Below are positions 1-7,790 of a stretch of DNA of 24,939 nt, in pieces. The stretch spans positions 1 to 24,939 of the forward strand of contig CAKQQU010000020.1 of NCBI GenBank assembly GCA_934271085.1. The letters run 5' to 3'. The stretch comes from an uncultured Bacillota bacterium (GTDB taxonomy: Bacteria; Bacillota; Dehalobacteriia; UBA4068). Within the stretch, counting starts at the first letter, position 1, and the number at the start of each line of letters is the position of its first letter. The notes beneath the pieces were generated by a model. The model saw only the letters and a program-made list of their open reading frames with translations, had not been told where the DNA came from and did not search any database. Made by a program: the position numbers and the translations under genes.

Positions 1-755
1 TCAGCCATCCTGAGATCGAGCATGGTAAAATAGTTATCGGTTTCACTCCTGATGAAGAGGTTGGTCACGGCCCCGACGCATTTGATATTAAACATTTCGG
101 AGCTGACTTTGCCTATACCATTGACGGTGAAGCCGAAAATGAAATAGAATACGAAAATTTCAACGCTGCGGCCGCCCTTGTCAAGGTAAGCGGCTATTCC
201 ATTCATCCCGGTTCAGCCAAAGACAGAATGAAAAACGCCTGTCTGCTGGCTATGGAATATCATTATAAACTGCCTCAGGAGCAGGCACCGGTACATACCG
301 AGGGATATGAGGGCTTTTTCCATCTGGGTTCCCTAGATGCGGATGTCGAGCACGCAACGCTGAAATATGCAATCAGAGATCATGACGCCGGTCTGTTTGC
401 TGAAAAGAAAAAGGTTATGGAGCAGGCTGCGGCAGAAATGAATGGCAAATACGGCGATAATACTGTGGAACTTACCATAACTGACAGCTATTATAACATG
501 AAGAAAAAGATTGAACCCCATATGCATTTGATCGAAAACGCCAAAAAGGCCATGGAGGAAGCAGGCCTTAAGCCCAAAGTACAGCCCATACGCGGCGGCA
601 CTGACGGGGCAAGGCTTTCTTATATGGGTCTTCCCTGCCCCAACCTGGGGACAGGAGGACATAATTTCCACAGCCGGTTTGAATATATATCAATACAATC
701 CATGGAAAAAGTTACCCAGGTAATTATCAATTTGGTCAAACTTTACAGCAAATAA
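1..755 (+). CDS. pepT: Peptidase T (tripeptide aminopeptidase), 5' end outside window
   Basis: The reading frame is open from base 3 to a TAA at 753-755. It gives 250 residues of a family usually about 410 long, so the N-terminal part with the first metal ligand is missing. PepT is a cytoplasmic M20-family di-zinc aminopeptidase that removes the N-terminal residue from tripeptides. Visible family features are TPDEEVG (catalytic/metal glutamates) near the start, the DGE...EYENFN block, the HPGSAK dimerisation-domain motif, and the C-terminal GGTDGARLSYMGLPCPNLG...HNFHSRFEY block containing the last metal histidine. The ATG at 228 is internal and not a start. The gene converges on pdp, and a hairpin lies 14 bases after its stop. 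Identification is confident; the start cannot be seen. Confidence 0.93.
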   Translation, partial: SHPEIEHGKIVIGFTPDEEVGHGPDAFDIKHFGADFAYTIDGEAENEIEYENFNAAAALVKVSGYSIHPGSAKDRMKNACLLAMEYHYKLPQEQAPVHTEGYEGFFHLGSLDADVEHATLKYAIRDHDAGLFAEKKKVMEQAAAEMNGKYGDNTVELTITDSYYNMKKKIEPHMHLIENAKKAMEEAGLKPKVQPIRGGTDGARLSYMGLPCPNLGTGGHNFHSRFEYISIQSMEKVTQVIINLVKLYSK

Positions 756-769
756 ATATTGATAAAAAC

Positions 770-798
770 AAGAGCGTATCAACACAGGATGCGCTCTT
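770..798. terminator. Bidirectional intrinsic terminator between pepT and pdp
   Basis: An 11-bp stem (770-780 with 788-798, one T-G wobble) closes a 7-base loop. A T-rich stretch follows on the plus strand (ATTCTTTGT). On the minus strand the exit reads TGTTTTTATC. It lies between two convergent stops and can serve both genes. Confidence 0.8.
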
Positions 799-813
799 AT
801 TCTTTGTACATTG

Positions 814-2118
814 TTAAAACCTGCTTTTTATTATTTCATCGATCAATTGTCCTCTGACCGGAGCAGTATCCCTGATATCGAAGGCTTTGGCCAGAATTTT
901 TTTGGCGTCCGAGGCTTTTGAACCGTCAGCGCAGTGGATCTCTGCCAGCGGCTGCCCGGGTTCTATCCTGTAGCCCACCTTGGCGCGGAGGATAATACCG
1001 GCAGCCGGGTCCGGAATATCGGTAATTTTGCTGCGTCCAGCGCCGCTGATTAGCGAAGCCATACCGATCTCACGGGCATTAATGGCGTATACATAACCGC
1101 CCTGGGGTGCGGTATAGGTTTCAATGTATTTCGCTGCCGGCAGCGCTTGCGGAGAAAATATTCCCCCACCCTGGGCTTCTACCATCATTAAAAACCGTTC
1201 TTTCGCCGCTCCTGAATCCAGTTTTTCCTCAGCCATTTGCCAGGCTTCGGCATGTTCGGCCGCTACTCCCGACAGCAGCAGCATCTGGGATGCCAGCTCC
1301 AATACCACTTGCCGCAGATCATCTACCCTGCCGCCGTTCAGCACATCCCAGGCCTCTTTGATTTCCAAAGCGTTGCCTATGGCAAAGCCCAGGGGCTGCT
1401 CCATTGAACTGAGGACGGCAGCCGCTTTTTTACCCGCCGCCGCAGCAGTGGCCACCAGCGCTTCGGCCAGTAAACGGCTTTTGGTAATATCCGGGAAAAC
1501 GGCTCCGCTACCGTATTTGACGTCAAATACCAGTACATCAGCGCCTGTAGCCAGTTTTTTACTGAGAATACTGGATACTATCAGAGGTATGCTGTCCACC
1601 GTAGCTGTTGCATCCCGCAATCCGTAAAGTATCTTATCTGCAGGCGCCAGGTTGGCGGATTGGCTGATGATGGCGATACCAATATCTTTGACCTGCCCGA
1701 TAAATTCCTTATCGGATAATTGGCATCTGAAGCCCGGTATGGCAGCCAATTTATCCAAAGTGCCGCCTGTATGCCCTATACCGTTGCCGGACATTTTGGC
1801 AGCTTTAAGTCCGCAGGCAGCTACCAGCGGCATCAGTACAGGAGAAACCTTATCCCCTACACCGCCGGTTGAATGTTTGTCAACTTTTACCCCGGGAATA
1901 GACGAAAGATCCATCCTGTCTCCCGATTCAGTCATTGCTTTTACCAAAGCGGCTGTTTCGTTAATATCAAAGCCGTTTATTCGCCCAGCCATAAGCATGG
2001 CCGCGCTTTGATAATCAGGAATCGTCCCGTTTAAGCAGCCTTTTACCCAAAATTCAATTTCTTCGGCGGAAAGGGGCTTGCCGTTTTTCTTTTTATCCAG
2101 CAGTTCATACATTAGCAT
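814..2118 (-). CDS. pdp: Pyrimidine-nucleoside phosphorylase (thymidine phosphorylase family)
   Basis: The enzyme phosphorolyses uridine, thymidine or deoxyuridine to the base plus (deoxy)ribose 1-phosphate. Its 434 residues match the family length. Visible motifs are KHSTGGVGDKVS (phosphate site) and LYGLRDATATVDSIPLIVSSILSKKLA split over the base-binding Arg, Ser and Lys, which are all present. The family signature normally reads SGRGLGHTGGTLDKLE; here it is SGNGIGHTGGTLDKLA, with Arg to Asn and Glu to Ala. The ATG at 2118 lies 3 bases after the punA stop. Its GAGG ribosome binding site is inside the end of punA, implying translational coupling. A second ATG two codons in would also work. 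It is the last gene of the xerD-deoB-punA-pdp run. deoA is the enteric name for the thymidine-specific relative. Confidence 0.93.
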   Translation of the reverse strand: MLMYELLDKKKNGKPLSAEEIEFWVKGCLNGTIPDYQSAAMLMAGRINGFDINETAALVKAMTESGDRMDLSSIPGVKVDKHSTGGVGDKVSPVLMPLVAACGLKAAKMSGNGIGHTGGTLDKLAAIPGFRCQLSDKEFIGQVKDIGIAIISQSANLAPADKILYGLRDATATVDSIPLIVSSILSKKLATGADVLVFDVKYGSGAVFPDITKSRLLAEALVATAAAAGKKAAAVLSSMEQPLGFAIGNALEIKEAWDVLNGGRVDDLRQVVLELASQMLLLSGVAAEHAEAWQMAEEKLDSGAAKERFLMMVEAQGGGIFSPQALPAAKYIETYTAPQGGYVYAINAREIGMASLISGAGRSKITDIPDPAAGIILRAKVGYRIEPGQPLAEIHCADGSKASDAKKILAKAFDIRDTAPVRGQLIDEIIKSRF

Positions 2119-2121
2119 TGG

Positions 2122-2952
2122 CTATAACCTCGGCACAATTTCTTTTATCAATGCAGAGAATTTTTTTTCTACCTGACGTCCTGTTTCCATCACTTCCTCA
2201 TGGTTAAGAGGATTTTTACTTATGCCTGCAGCCATATTTGTTATACAGGATATGGCAAGCAGCCTGATGCCCATCTGGCAGGCGGCGATAGCTTCCGGTA
2301 CTGTGGACATGCCTACTGCGTCGGCCCCCAGCATTTTCAGCATTCTGATTTCCGCCGGTGTTTCGAAGGTGGGGCCGGAAAGGCCGCAGTATACGCCCTC
2401 TTTGACAGCTATAGCCAGATCTTTGGCAGCGCTTTTGGCAATTTCCCTGTACTGCGGGTCGTACATTCTGCTCATATCAGGAAAGCGCGGACCCCATTCA
2501 TCGCAGTTTTCACCCCGCAAAGGATTGTAGCCGGTCAGATTTATATGATCGCTTATTAACATAAGATCGCCGGGAGTAAAATCAGGGTTTATCCCTCCTG
2601 CGGCATTAGTCAGAATAAGCCTGCTGCAGCCTAATTCGTGGAGAACGCGTACCGGCAGGATAACAGTGTGGGGATCGTGTCCTTCATAATAGTGAAAACG
2701 TCCGCTGAAAGCATAAACTGCCCGGCCGTTAAGCTTGCCCCAGATAAGTTTGCCGCTATGCCCGGGGATAGTCGGCGCGGGGAAATGGGGAATATCCGAA
2801 TAATCCAGCGGCTTCTTTTCTTCTATGATATCCGTAAGAGAACCCAGGCCGGAACCCAGAACCACAGCCAGATCAGCCGGGGGTAATGCAGTCTTTACCG
2901 CCAGGCTGGCCTCCCGTATAGACTGTATCTCCTGCTGAAGTTTTTCACTCAT
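2122..2952 (-). CDS. punA: Purine-nucleoside phosphorylase, trimeric type I (inosine/guanosine)
   Basis: It splits inosine, guanosine and their deoxy forms to the base plus (deoxy)ribose 1-phosphate. The 276-residue product has the family order: VLGSGLG at about 31-37 (phosphate site), FSGRFHYYEGH at 82-92, LTNAAGGI at 114-121, YCGLSGPTFETPAE ending in Glu201, and ITNMAAGI with Asn239. Glu plus Asn is the purine-contact pair typical of trimeric 6-oxopurine enzymes. An in-frame ATG 40 codons upstream (3072) lies inside deoB. I chose the ATG at 2952 because AGGGAGGA sits 6 bases before it and the resulting N terminus fits the family. The ribosome binding site overlaps the last codons of deoB, and deoB stops 2 bases upstream, so the two are coupled. 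Confidence 0.95.
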   Translation of the reverse strand: MSEKLQQEIQSIREASLAVKTALPPADLAVVLGSGLGSLTDIIEEKKPLDYSDIPHFPAPTIPGHSGKLIWGKLNGRAVYAFSGRFHYYEGHDPHTVILPVRVLHELGCSRLILTNAAGGINPDFTPGDLMLISDHINLTGYNPLRGENCDEWGPRFPDMSRMYDPQYREIAKSAAKDLAIAVKEGVYCGLSGPTFETPAEIRMLKMLGADAVGMSTVPEAIAACQMGIRLLAISCITNMAAGISKNPLNHEEVMETGRQVEKKFSALIKEIVPRL

Positions 2953-2954
2953 AA

Positions 2955-4127
2955 TTAATCCTCCCTGATTATTTCTTTTAAGAATGATTTGCCAACAGTA
3001 AAATCCCTTGCTCCCAAATATTCTGCAGCAGTTCTGCCCAGATCTGCGAAAGTTGATCTTATTCCAAGGCATACGGGCTTGATTTTTGCGCCGTATACCA
3101 AAAGCGGCACATACTCTCTGTTATGATCCGGGCTTGGGTAAGAAGGATCATTGCCATGGTCGGCGCAGATGACCAGGATATCATCATCGCTTAAAGCGGA
3201 AAGTAATTGGGGTAAATAAGCGTCGAAACGTTCAATGGCTTTGCCGTAGCCAATGGTATCGTTACGGTGCCCGTAAAGAGTATCAAAATCCACAAAATTG
3301 GCGAAAATAAAACCTTCCTGGTTTTCCGCAAGAGCACGGAGCAGGGATTGCGCACTTTCAGCATTATTATGGCCCGGGTAGGCTTTGTCAATATGGCATC
3401 CGGCAAAGATATCGTAAATCTTTCCTATGCTGATTACCGGTATACCTGACCTGCGGCATTGCTCCAGCAGGCAGCTTGCCGGCGGTATAAGGGAAAAATC
3501 CCTGCGGTTTTCCGTACGCCGAAAGCCCTCCTTTGCATTACCCACAAAGGGTCTGGCGATCACCCTTCCCACTGCATGTTTTCCCTGAAGCAGCCCCCGG
3601 GCAATGCGGCATATCTTATACAGATCGTCCGGAGGAATTATAGCTTCGTGGGCAGCCACCTGAAAAACGCTGTCAGCCGAAGTGTAAACAATAGGGCTGC
3701 CCGTGGCCAGATGTTCCTCGCCCAGATCTTCAATGATCTGTGTGCCTGAAGCAGGACAATTCCCCAGAATATCTCTGCCAATAGCTTTGCGGAACGGATC
3801 GATTATCTCATCAGGAAACCCTTGGGGATAAGTAGGCAGCCTGTTGGCTAAAATTATCCCTGATATTTCCCAATGCCCGCTGGTAGTATCCATGCCCGCA
3901 GAAGAAGCAGCCATTTTACCCCAGGCCGCTTTAGGGTAAGCAGCCGGGGTCTGCCCGGCGAGTGGCAGAATATTTGCCATGCCCAAAGCGCATAAATTGG
4001 GTATGCAGAGTTTTTCATATTCAGCAATATGTCCCAGAGTATTGGCGCCAATGCTGTTGTAATCGGCAGCGTCTGGCAGTTCTCCTACGCCAAGGCTGTC
4101 CATAACGGCAATAATAAACCTTTTCAT
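2955..4127 (-). CDS. deoB: Phosphopentomutase
   Basis: It interconverts (deoxy)ribose 1-phosphate and 5-phosphate, linking the two phosphorylases downstream to the pentose phosphate pathway and to deoxyribose-phosphate aldolase. It belongs to the alkaline-phosphatase superfamily and uses two Mn ions and a phosphothreonine. Visible features are MDSLGVGELPDA (metal Asp10), GANTLGHI, MDTTSGHWE at about 79-87 (nucleophile loop), VDFDTLYGHRND, and CADHGNDPSYPSPDHNREYVPLL (C-terminal metal site). The 390 residues match the family. The ATG is preceded by AGAAGGAG at good spacing. It starts 28 bases after the xerD stop and leads the deoB-punA-pdp set. No separate promoter is obvious between xerD and deoB. 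Confidence 0.96.
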   Translation of the reverse strand: MKRFIIAVMDSLGVGELPDAADYNSIGANTLGHIAEYEKLCIPNLCALGMANILPLAGQTPAAYPKAAWGKMAASSAGMDTTSGHWEISGIILANRLPTYPQGFPDEIIDPFRKAIGRDILGNCPASGTQIIEDLGEEHLATGSPIVYTSADSVFQVAAHEAIIPPDDLYKICRIARGLLQGKHAVGRVIARPFVGNAKEGFRRTENRRDFSLIPPASCLLEQCRRSGIPVISIGKIYDIFAGCHIDKAYPGHNNAESAQSLLRALAENQEGFIFANFVDFDTLYGHRNDTIGYGKAIERFDAYLPQLLSALSDDDILVICADHGNDPSYPSPDHNREYVPLLVYGAKIKPVCLGIRSTFADLGRTAAEYLGARDFTVGKSFLKEIIRED

Positions 4128-4155
4128 AGTTCTCCTTCTAATTCATTGTACTGCT

Positions 4156-5073
4156 TCATTTATGCAATTTTGCCCGGGGGTGATTTTTATTATATATTTC
4201 TTTCAGCTTGCTTTTATCCAGATGAGTGTATATCTGGGTAGTCATTATATCGCTGTGTCCAAGAAATTCCTGCACGATACGCAGATCGGCCCCGTTTTCC
4301 AGCATATGGGTGGCGGCGCTGTGGCGCAGGGTATGGGGATGTATATTATCGTAACCTAATTTTTTGCCATAACCTTCTATAATGCGCCAAAGTCCGCTGC
4401 GGCTGAGCTTATTGCCAAAACGGTTCAGAAAAAGTTCCTGAGTGTTTTTTAGACCCAAAAGCGAAGGACGGGCCCTGCGCAGATAATCGTTTACCGCATC
4501 CAGCGCGTAATCGCCAACCGGTACTATCCGCTCCTTATCACCTTTACCGCGGCAGCGCAGAAGCTGCAGGTCAAAATTGATATCGTAAAGGGTCAGGCCT
4601 GCTGCCTCAGAAACACGCAGTCCGCAGCCGTACATAAGCTCCAATATCCCTTTGTCCCGGCAGCCCAGAGCTGTAGAAGTATCGGGCAGGGACAGTAGCT
4701 TATCAGTTTCGCCGCTTGATAATACGTCAGGAAGGGGCCGTAATCTTTTGGGAGTAGACATATTCTGGCTTATATCATGCTGCTGCAGATGCTCTGTCTG
4801 CAAAAAACGGCAGAATCCCCGGATTGCCGAAGAATGGCGTCCCAAAGTAGCCGCGCTCTTCCCCTCGTCCTTTAATTTAGCAAGATAGGCTATAATGTGC
4901 TCCGGCCTAAGCATTTCCGGCTCGCAGCAGCCATTTTCGCAGCAAAAGGCAAAAAACGACCTTAGATCCCTGCCATAATTATCGATGGTATTAGCAGAAA
5001 GAGATCTTTCCCGCAGTTGATCCAGATAATTGACCAAAGCCGTATCCAATGAGTTTTTTTCAGACTGGGCCAA
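4156..5073 (-). CDS. xerD: Tyrosine recombinase XerD
   Basis: This is a site-specific recombinase that, with XerC, resolves chromosome dimers at dif under FtsK control. The 305-residue protein has an N-terminal SAM-like core-binding domain (about 8-92) and a C-terminal catalytic domain. All catalytic residues are visible: Arg153 in CGLRVSEA, Lys177 in RGKGDKER, His247/Arg250 in HTLRHS, His273 in LGHSD and Tyr282 in QIYTH. The start is TTG at 5073 with GGGAGG 8 bases upstream; there is no nearby ATG. The C terminus ending in NHPRAK is XerD-like, and placement directly before deoB-punA is a recurring Firmicutes arrangement. XerC rather than XerD cannot be fully excluded without its partner. Confidence 0.9.
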   Translation of the reverse strand: MAQSEKNSLDTALVNYLDQLRERSLSANTIDNYGRDLRSFFAFCCENGCCEPEMLRPEHIIAYLAKLKDEGKSAATLGRHSSAIRGFCRFLQTEHLQQHDISQNMSTPKRLRPLPDVLSSGETDKLLSLPDTSTALGCRDKGILELMYGCGLRVSEAAGLTLYDINFDLQLLRCRGKGDKERIVPVGDYALDAVNDYLRRARPSLLGLKNTQELFLNRFGNKLSRSGLWRIIEGYGKKLGYDNIHPHTLRHSAATHMLENGADLRIVQEFLGHSDIMTTQIYTHLDKSKLKEIYNKNHPRAKLHK

Positions 5074-5132
5074 ATCAAAAGCCTCCCGGCGCAGATTAGT
5101 GAATTATTTCTTCGCCAGCCCACTGATTCCTG

Positions 5133-5393
5133 CTATCTGTCCAGCAAAGTAAGCTGTTCCTGCCAGTATGAATCCAGAGTTTCATATACGCGCACAGGTT
5201 CGCCCGGATAATGCTGTTTATCCTGTCCTTCTTGCAAGCCGCTTTCCAAATCATCAGTCAATTCAGTTTCCGCACTGGCAATGGCGCTCCCCTTGTCCTG
5301 AAAAATTACCAGAAAGAATCCCAGCAAGGCCATAAGCAGCAAAGCAATAACAATTATCCTTTTTTTGGAAAATCTAAATGATAAGACGTACAT
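5133..5393 (-). CDS. Small single-pass membrane protein, unknown function
   Basis: The 86-residue product is not a family I recognise. A short basic N terminus (FRFSKKR) is followed by one strongly hydrophobic helix at about residues 11-31, then a polar acidic segment rich in Glu, Asp and Gln. This suggests an N-in anchor with the tail outside. There is no lipobox. A GTG three codons upstream (5402) would also open the frame, but the GGAGG at 5408-5404 overlaps it. That ribosome binding site is 8 bases from the ATG at 5393, which I use. It lies 59 bases upstream of xerD on the same strand and is probably co-transcribed. A TATAAT lies just before its ribosome binding site. Confidence 0.7.
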   Translation of the reverse strand: MYVLSFRFSKKRIIVIALLLMALLGFFLVIFQDKGSAIASAETELTDDLESGLQEGQDKQHYPGEPVRVYETLDSYWQEQLTLLDR

Positions 5394-5455
5394 GATTATC
5401 ACCTCCGGGTAATTATATGCCGGGAAGTGTCATATATAACAAAAATACGGAAGGC

Positions 5456-5474
5456 CGGCGCTATTTTAGCGCCG
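5456..5474. other. Perfect GC-rich hairpin upstream of the small membrane-protein gene
   Basis: CGGCGCTA at 5456-5463 pairs perfectly with TAGCGCCG at 5467-5474 across a 3-base loop. On the minus strand a run of five T occurs only about 12 bases further on. It may be a second, weaker terminator after fusA or a leader structure. Confidence 0.45.
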
Positions 5475-5487
5475 CTGAATTGTCATA

Positions 5488-5515
5488 ATTTATTATGTTT
5501 GATTTATTATGTTTG
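5488..5515. repeat. Two perfect tandem copies of a 14-bp unit
   Basis: ATTTATTATGTTTG occurs twice back to back (5488-5501 and 5502-5515) in the 242-base gap between fusA and the small membrane-protein gene. No function is apparent. Confidence 0.7.
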
Positions 5516-5550
5516 CCTGCAGCCTGCTTCCGGCAGATCATAATAATCCA

Positions 5551-5581
5551 AAAGACAGGCCACAAAAAGTAGCCTGTCTTT
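5551..5581 (-). terminator. Intrinsic terminator of the EF-G gene
   Basis: A perfect 10-bp stem AAAGACAGGC/GCCTGTCTTT encloses an 11-base loop, 54 bases past the EF-G stop. The minus-strand right arm ends in TTT and runs into TGGATTATT, a modest U tract. Confidence 0.7.
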
Positions 5582-5635
5582 GTAATTGGCTGTAAAGCTA
5601 TTCTGATTAAGGGAATACCCCAAAAATAATCAGGC

Positions 5636-7672
5636 TTATTCGTTTTCCTTCTCGGCCTTGGCTGCCGCAATAACTTTTTCAGCGATGTTGGCGGGAACCT
5701 CTTCGTATCTGGCAAATTTCATGGTAAATTTGCCGCGTCCCTGGGTGATGGATTTGAGGTCGATGCTGTAACGGTACATCTCGGACAGCGGAGCCTGAGC
5801 GTGGATCAGCTGACGATTGCCCTGTTTCTCCATGCCCATGATACGGCCGCGTTTGGTATTCATATCGCCCATAATATCGCCCATATACTGATCGGGAACG
5901 AGGATATCAACATCCATAACGGGCTCCAGAAGTATGGGCTTAGCCTGCTCGCAGGCTTTCTTAAATGCCAGGTTAGCAGCGATTTTAAAGGCCATTTCCG
6001 AAGAGTCTACTTCGTGGTAGGAACCATCGATAAGAGTGATATGGATATTGGATGCAGGGAAACCGGCCAAAACGCCTTCGGCCATGGATTCGCGCATACC
6101 TTTTTCAACGGCCGGGATATACTGCTTGGGAACAGAACCGCCGAAGATCTGCTCTTCAAAAACAAATTCATTGTCAGGATCATAAGCTATGTTGATCTTG
6201 ACATGGCCGTACTGACCGTGGCCGCCGGACTGCTTTTTATGCTTGCCTTCCACATTTTGAGCGGAACCGCGGATAGATTCACGATAAGGCACTTTAGTCT
6301 CAACAGGATCCACTTCCACGCCAAACTTGCTGGCCAGACGGGAAATAATAATATTCAGATGTGCCTCGCCTACGCCGGTGATCAGGGTCTGCTTGGTCTC
6401 GGCGTTCTTTTCATAACGCAAAGTGGGATCTTCTTCCAGCATTCTGTTAATAGCATTGCCCAGCTTATCCTCGTCGGCTTTGGTACGGGGAACAATGGCA
6501 ATGGTCAGGGTCGGTTCGGGGAAGTCAATACCTTCCAGAACGATGCCGCTGTCTTTGATAGTCAGGGTATCGCCGGTAACGGTGGAAGTAAGCTTGCTTA
6601 CAGTTGCGATATCACCCAGATTTACTTCGGGAAGAGCAATAGCGGTTTTACCCTGCATGGTAGATACCTGGGCAACCTTTTCATCCACCTTTTTATTGGC
6701 GTTGAACATTGTGGAATCGCCCTTGATCTTACCGGAAAATACTTTAAACATGCTGATACGGCCAACAAAAGGATCGGCCAGGGTCTTGAATATCAAGGCT
6801 GCGGGAGGATTATTGGCCTCTGCAGGATCGATAGTGGCCAAGGGGGAAGGAGCATAGTCTATGATCAGATTGAACAGCAGATCAGTACCGATATTTTTGG
6901 TTGCGCAGCCACAGGCAACAGGAACTACCTTGCCGGCTTTTACCCCTTCTTTAAGGCCGAGCATGATCTCATCATCAGTCAGCTCTTCCCCATCCAGATA
7001 TTTCATGGTAATATCATCGTCGCCTTCAGCGGCGGCTTCGATCATCATTTCCCGGTAATGTGCCACATCGTCCATCATATCGGCGGGAATATCGATCTCT
7101 GTAGCTTTGCCGTTGGCATATTTGTAAGCCTTCTGGGCGATCAGGTCAACGATCCCGTCAAAGCCTGCTTCCTTGCCGATAGGCAGCTGAACGGGAACTA
7201 CCTGACGGGTCAATTTTTCTTTCATGGAATCCAGAGCTTTAACAAAATCAGAGTTTTCGCGATCAAGTTTATTGATAAAACCGATAATGGGCAAGGATCT
7301 TTCATCAGCCAATTCCCAGATGATCTCTGTGGAAACTTCCACGCCGGCTACGGCGTCTACCATCATAACCAGGCAGTCGGCAACTCTGATGGTGCTGGAA
7401 ACTTCGCCGAAGAAATCGGAAAAACCGGGAACGTCCAAGACATTGATCTTGTGGTCATGCCATTCGCAGGCTACCAAAGAGGTGTTGACGGTGCTCTTGC
7501 GTTTCAATTCCTCGGGATGATAGTCAGCTACAGTATTGCCGTCATCGACTTTGCCCATGCGGGAGGTTGCCCCTGTAGAAAATATCATTGCTTCAGTCAG
7601 AGAAGTTTTGCCTGCACCCTGATGAGCAACGATACCAATATTACGGATTTTTTCACTAGGATAAACCTTCAT
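5636..7672 (-). CDS. fusA: Elongation factor G paralog (EF-G-like, FusA2 type)
   Basis: This 678-residue translational GTPase has the EF-G domain order: G domain, domain II, domain III (GVGEAHLNIIISRL), domain IV (about 470-595, GGHGQYGHVKI and PVMDVDILVP) and domain V (RGRIMGME). Its P-loop is AHQGAGKTS (16-24), not the AHIDAGKTT of housekeeping EF-G. G3 is DVPGF (80-84) instead of DTPGH, so the catalytic histidine position holds Phe84. G4 is NKLD (134-137). These changes place it in the divergent EF-G-like clade, so the essential translocase is presumably elsewhere. The role may be in ribosome recycling, stalled-complex handling or a slow-GTPase function; this is inference. It is monocistronic: GAAGGAGGAT precedes the ATG and a terminator follows. 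Confidence 0.9.
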   Translation of the reverse strand: MKVYPSEKIRNIGIVAHQGAGKTSLTEAMIFSTGATSRMGKVDDGNTVADYHPEELKRKSTVNTSLVACEWHDHKINVLDVPGFSDFFGEVSSTIRVADCLVMMVDAVAGVEVSTEIIWELADERSLPIIGFINKLDRENSDFVKALDSMKEKLTRQVVPVQLPIGKEAGFDGIVDLIAQKAYKYANGKATEIDIPADMMDDVAHYREMMIEAAAEGDDDITMKYLDGEELTDDEIMLGLKEGVKAGKVVPVACGCATKNIGTDLLFNLIIDYAPSPLATIDPAEANNPPAALIFKTLADPFVGRISMFKVFSGKIKGDSTMFNANKKVDEKVAQVSTMQGKTAIALPEVNLGDIATVSKLTSTVTGDTLTIKDSGIVLEGIDFPEPTLTIAIVPRTKADEDKLGNAINRMLEEDPTLRYEKNAETKQTLITGVGEAHLNIIISRLASKFGVEVDPVETKVPYRESIRGSAQNVEGKHKKQSGGHGQYGHVKINIAYDPDNEFVFEEQIFGGSVPKQYIPAVEKGMRESMAEGVLAGFPASNIHITLIDGSYHEVDSSEMAFKIAANLAFKKACEQAKPILLEPVMDVDILVPDQYMGDIMGDMNTKRGRIMGMEKQGNRQLIHAQAPLSEMYRYSIDLKSITQGRGKFTMKFARYEEVPANIAEKVIAAAKAEKENE

Positions 7673-7722
7673 TTAATATCCTCCTTCACTGCTGTCTGAT
7701 CAAAAAAATACTACCAATAAAT

Positions 7723-7728
7723 ATTATA
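7723..7728 (-). promoter_or_regulatory. Possible -10 element of the EF-G gene
   Basis: A perfect TATAAT on the minus strand lies about 50 bases upstream of the EF-G start. I see no convincing -35 hexamer at 16-18 bases, so only the -10 is claimed. Confidence 0.35.
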
Positions 7729-7790
7729 TCAAATAATCAAAAAACCCTTTTTTCTGGGAAAAATAAATGGATAACCGCATATAATTAGCC

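Noticed and set aside
2953..3072. 40-residue N-terminal extension of punA inside deoB
   Set aside because: It does not fit the family N terminus, and a strong ribosome binding site precedes the internal ATG at 2952.
5461..5715. 84-codon frame overlapping the 3' end of the EF-G gene
   Set aside because: It overlaps EF-G coding sequence in another frame, spans the terminator and has no recognisable domain.
5801..7699. A 632-codon open frame antisense to the EF-G gene
   Set aside because: The sense frame is an unmistakable EF-G with ribosome binding site and terminator. The antisense frame has no recognisable domain and arises from codon bias.
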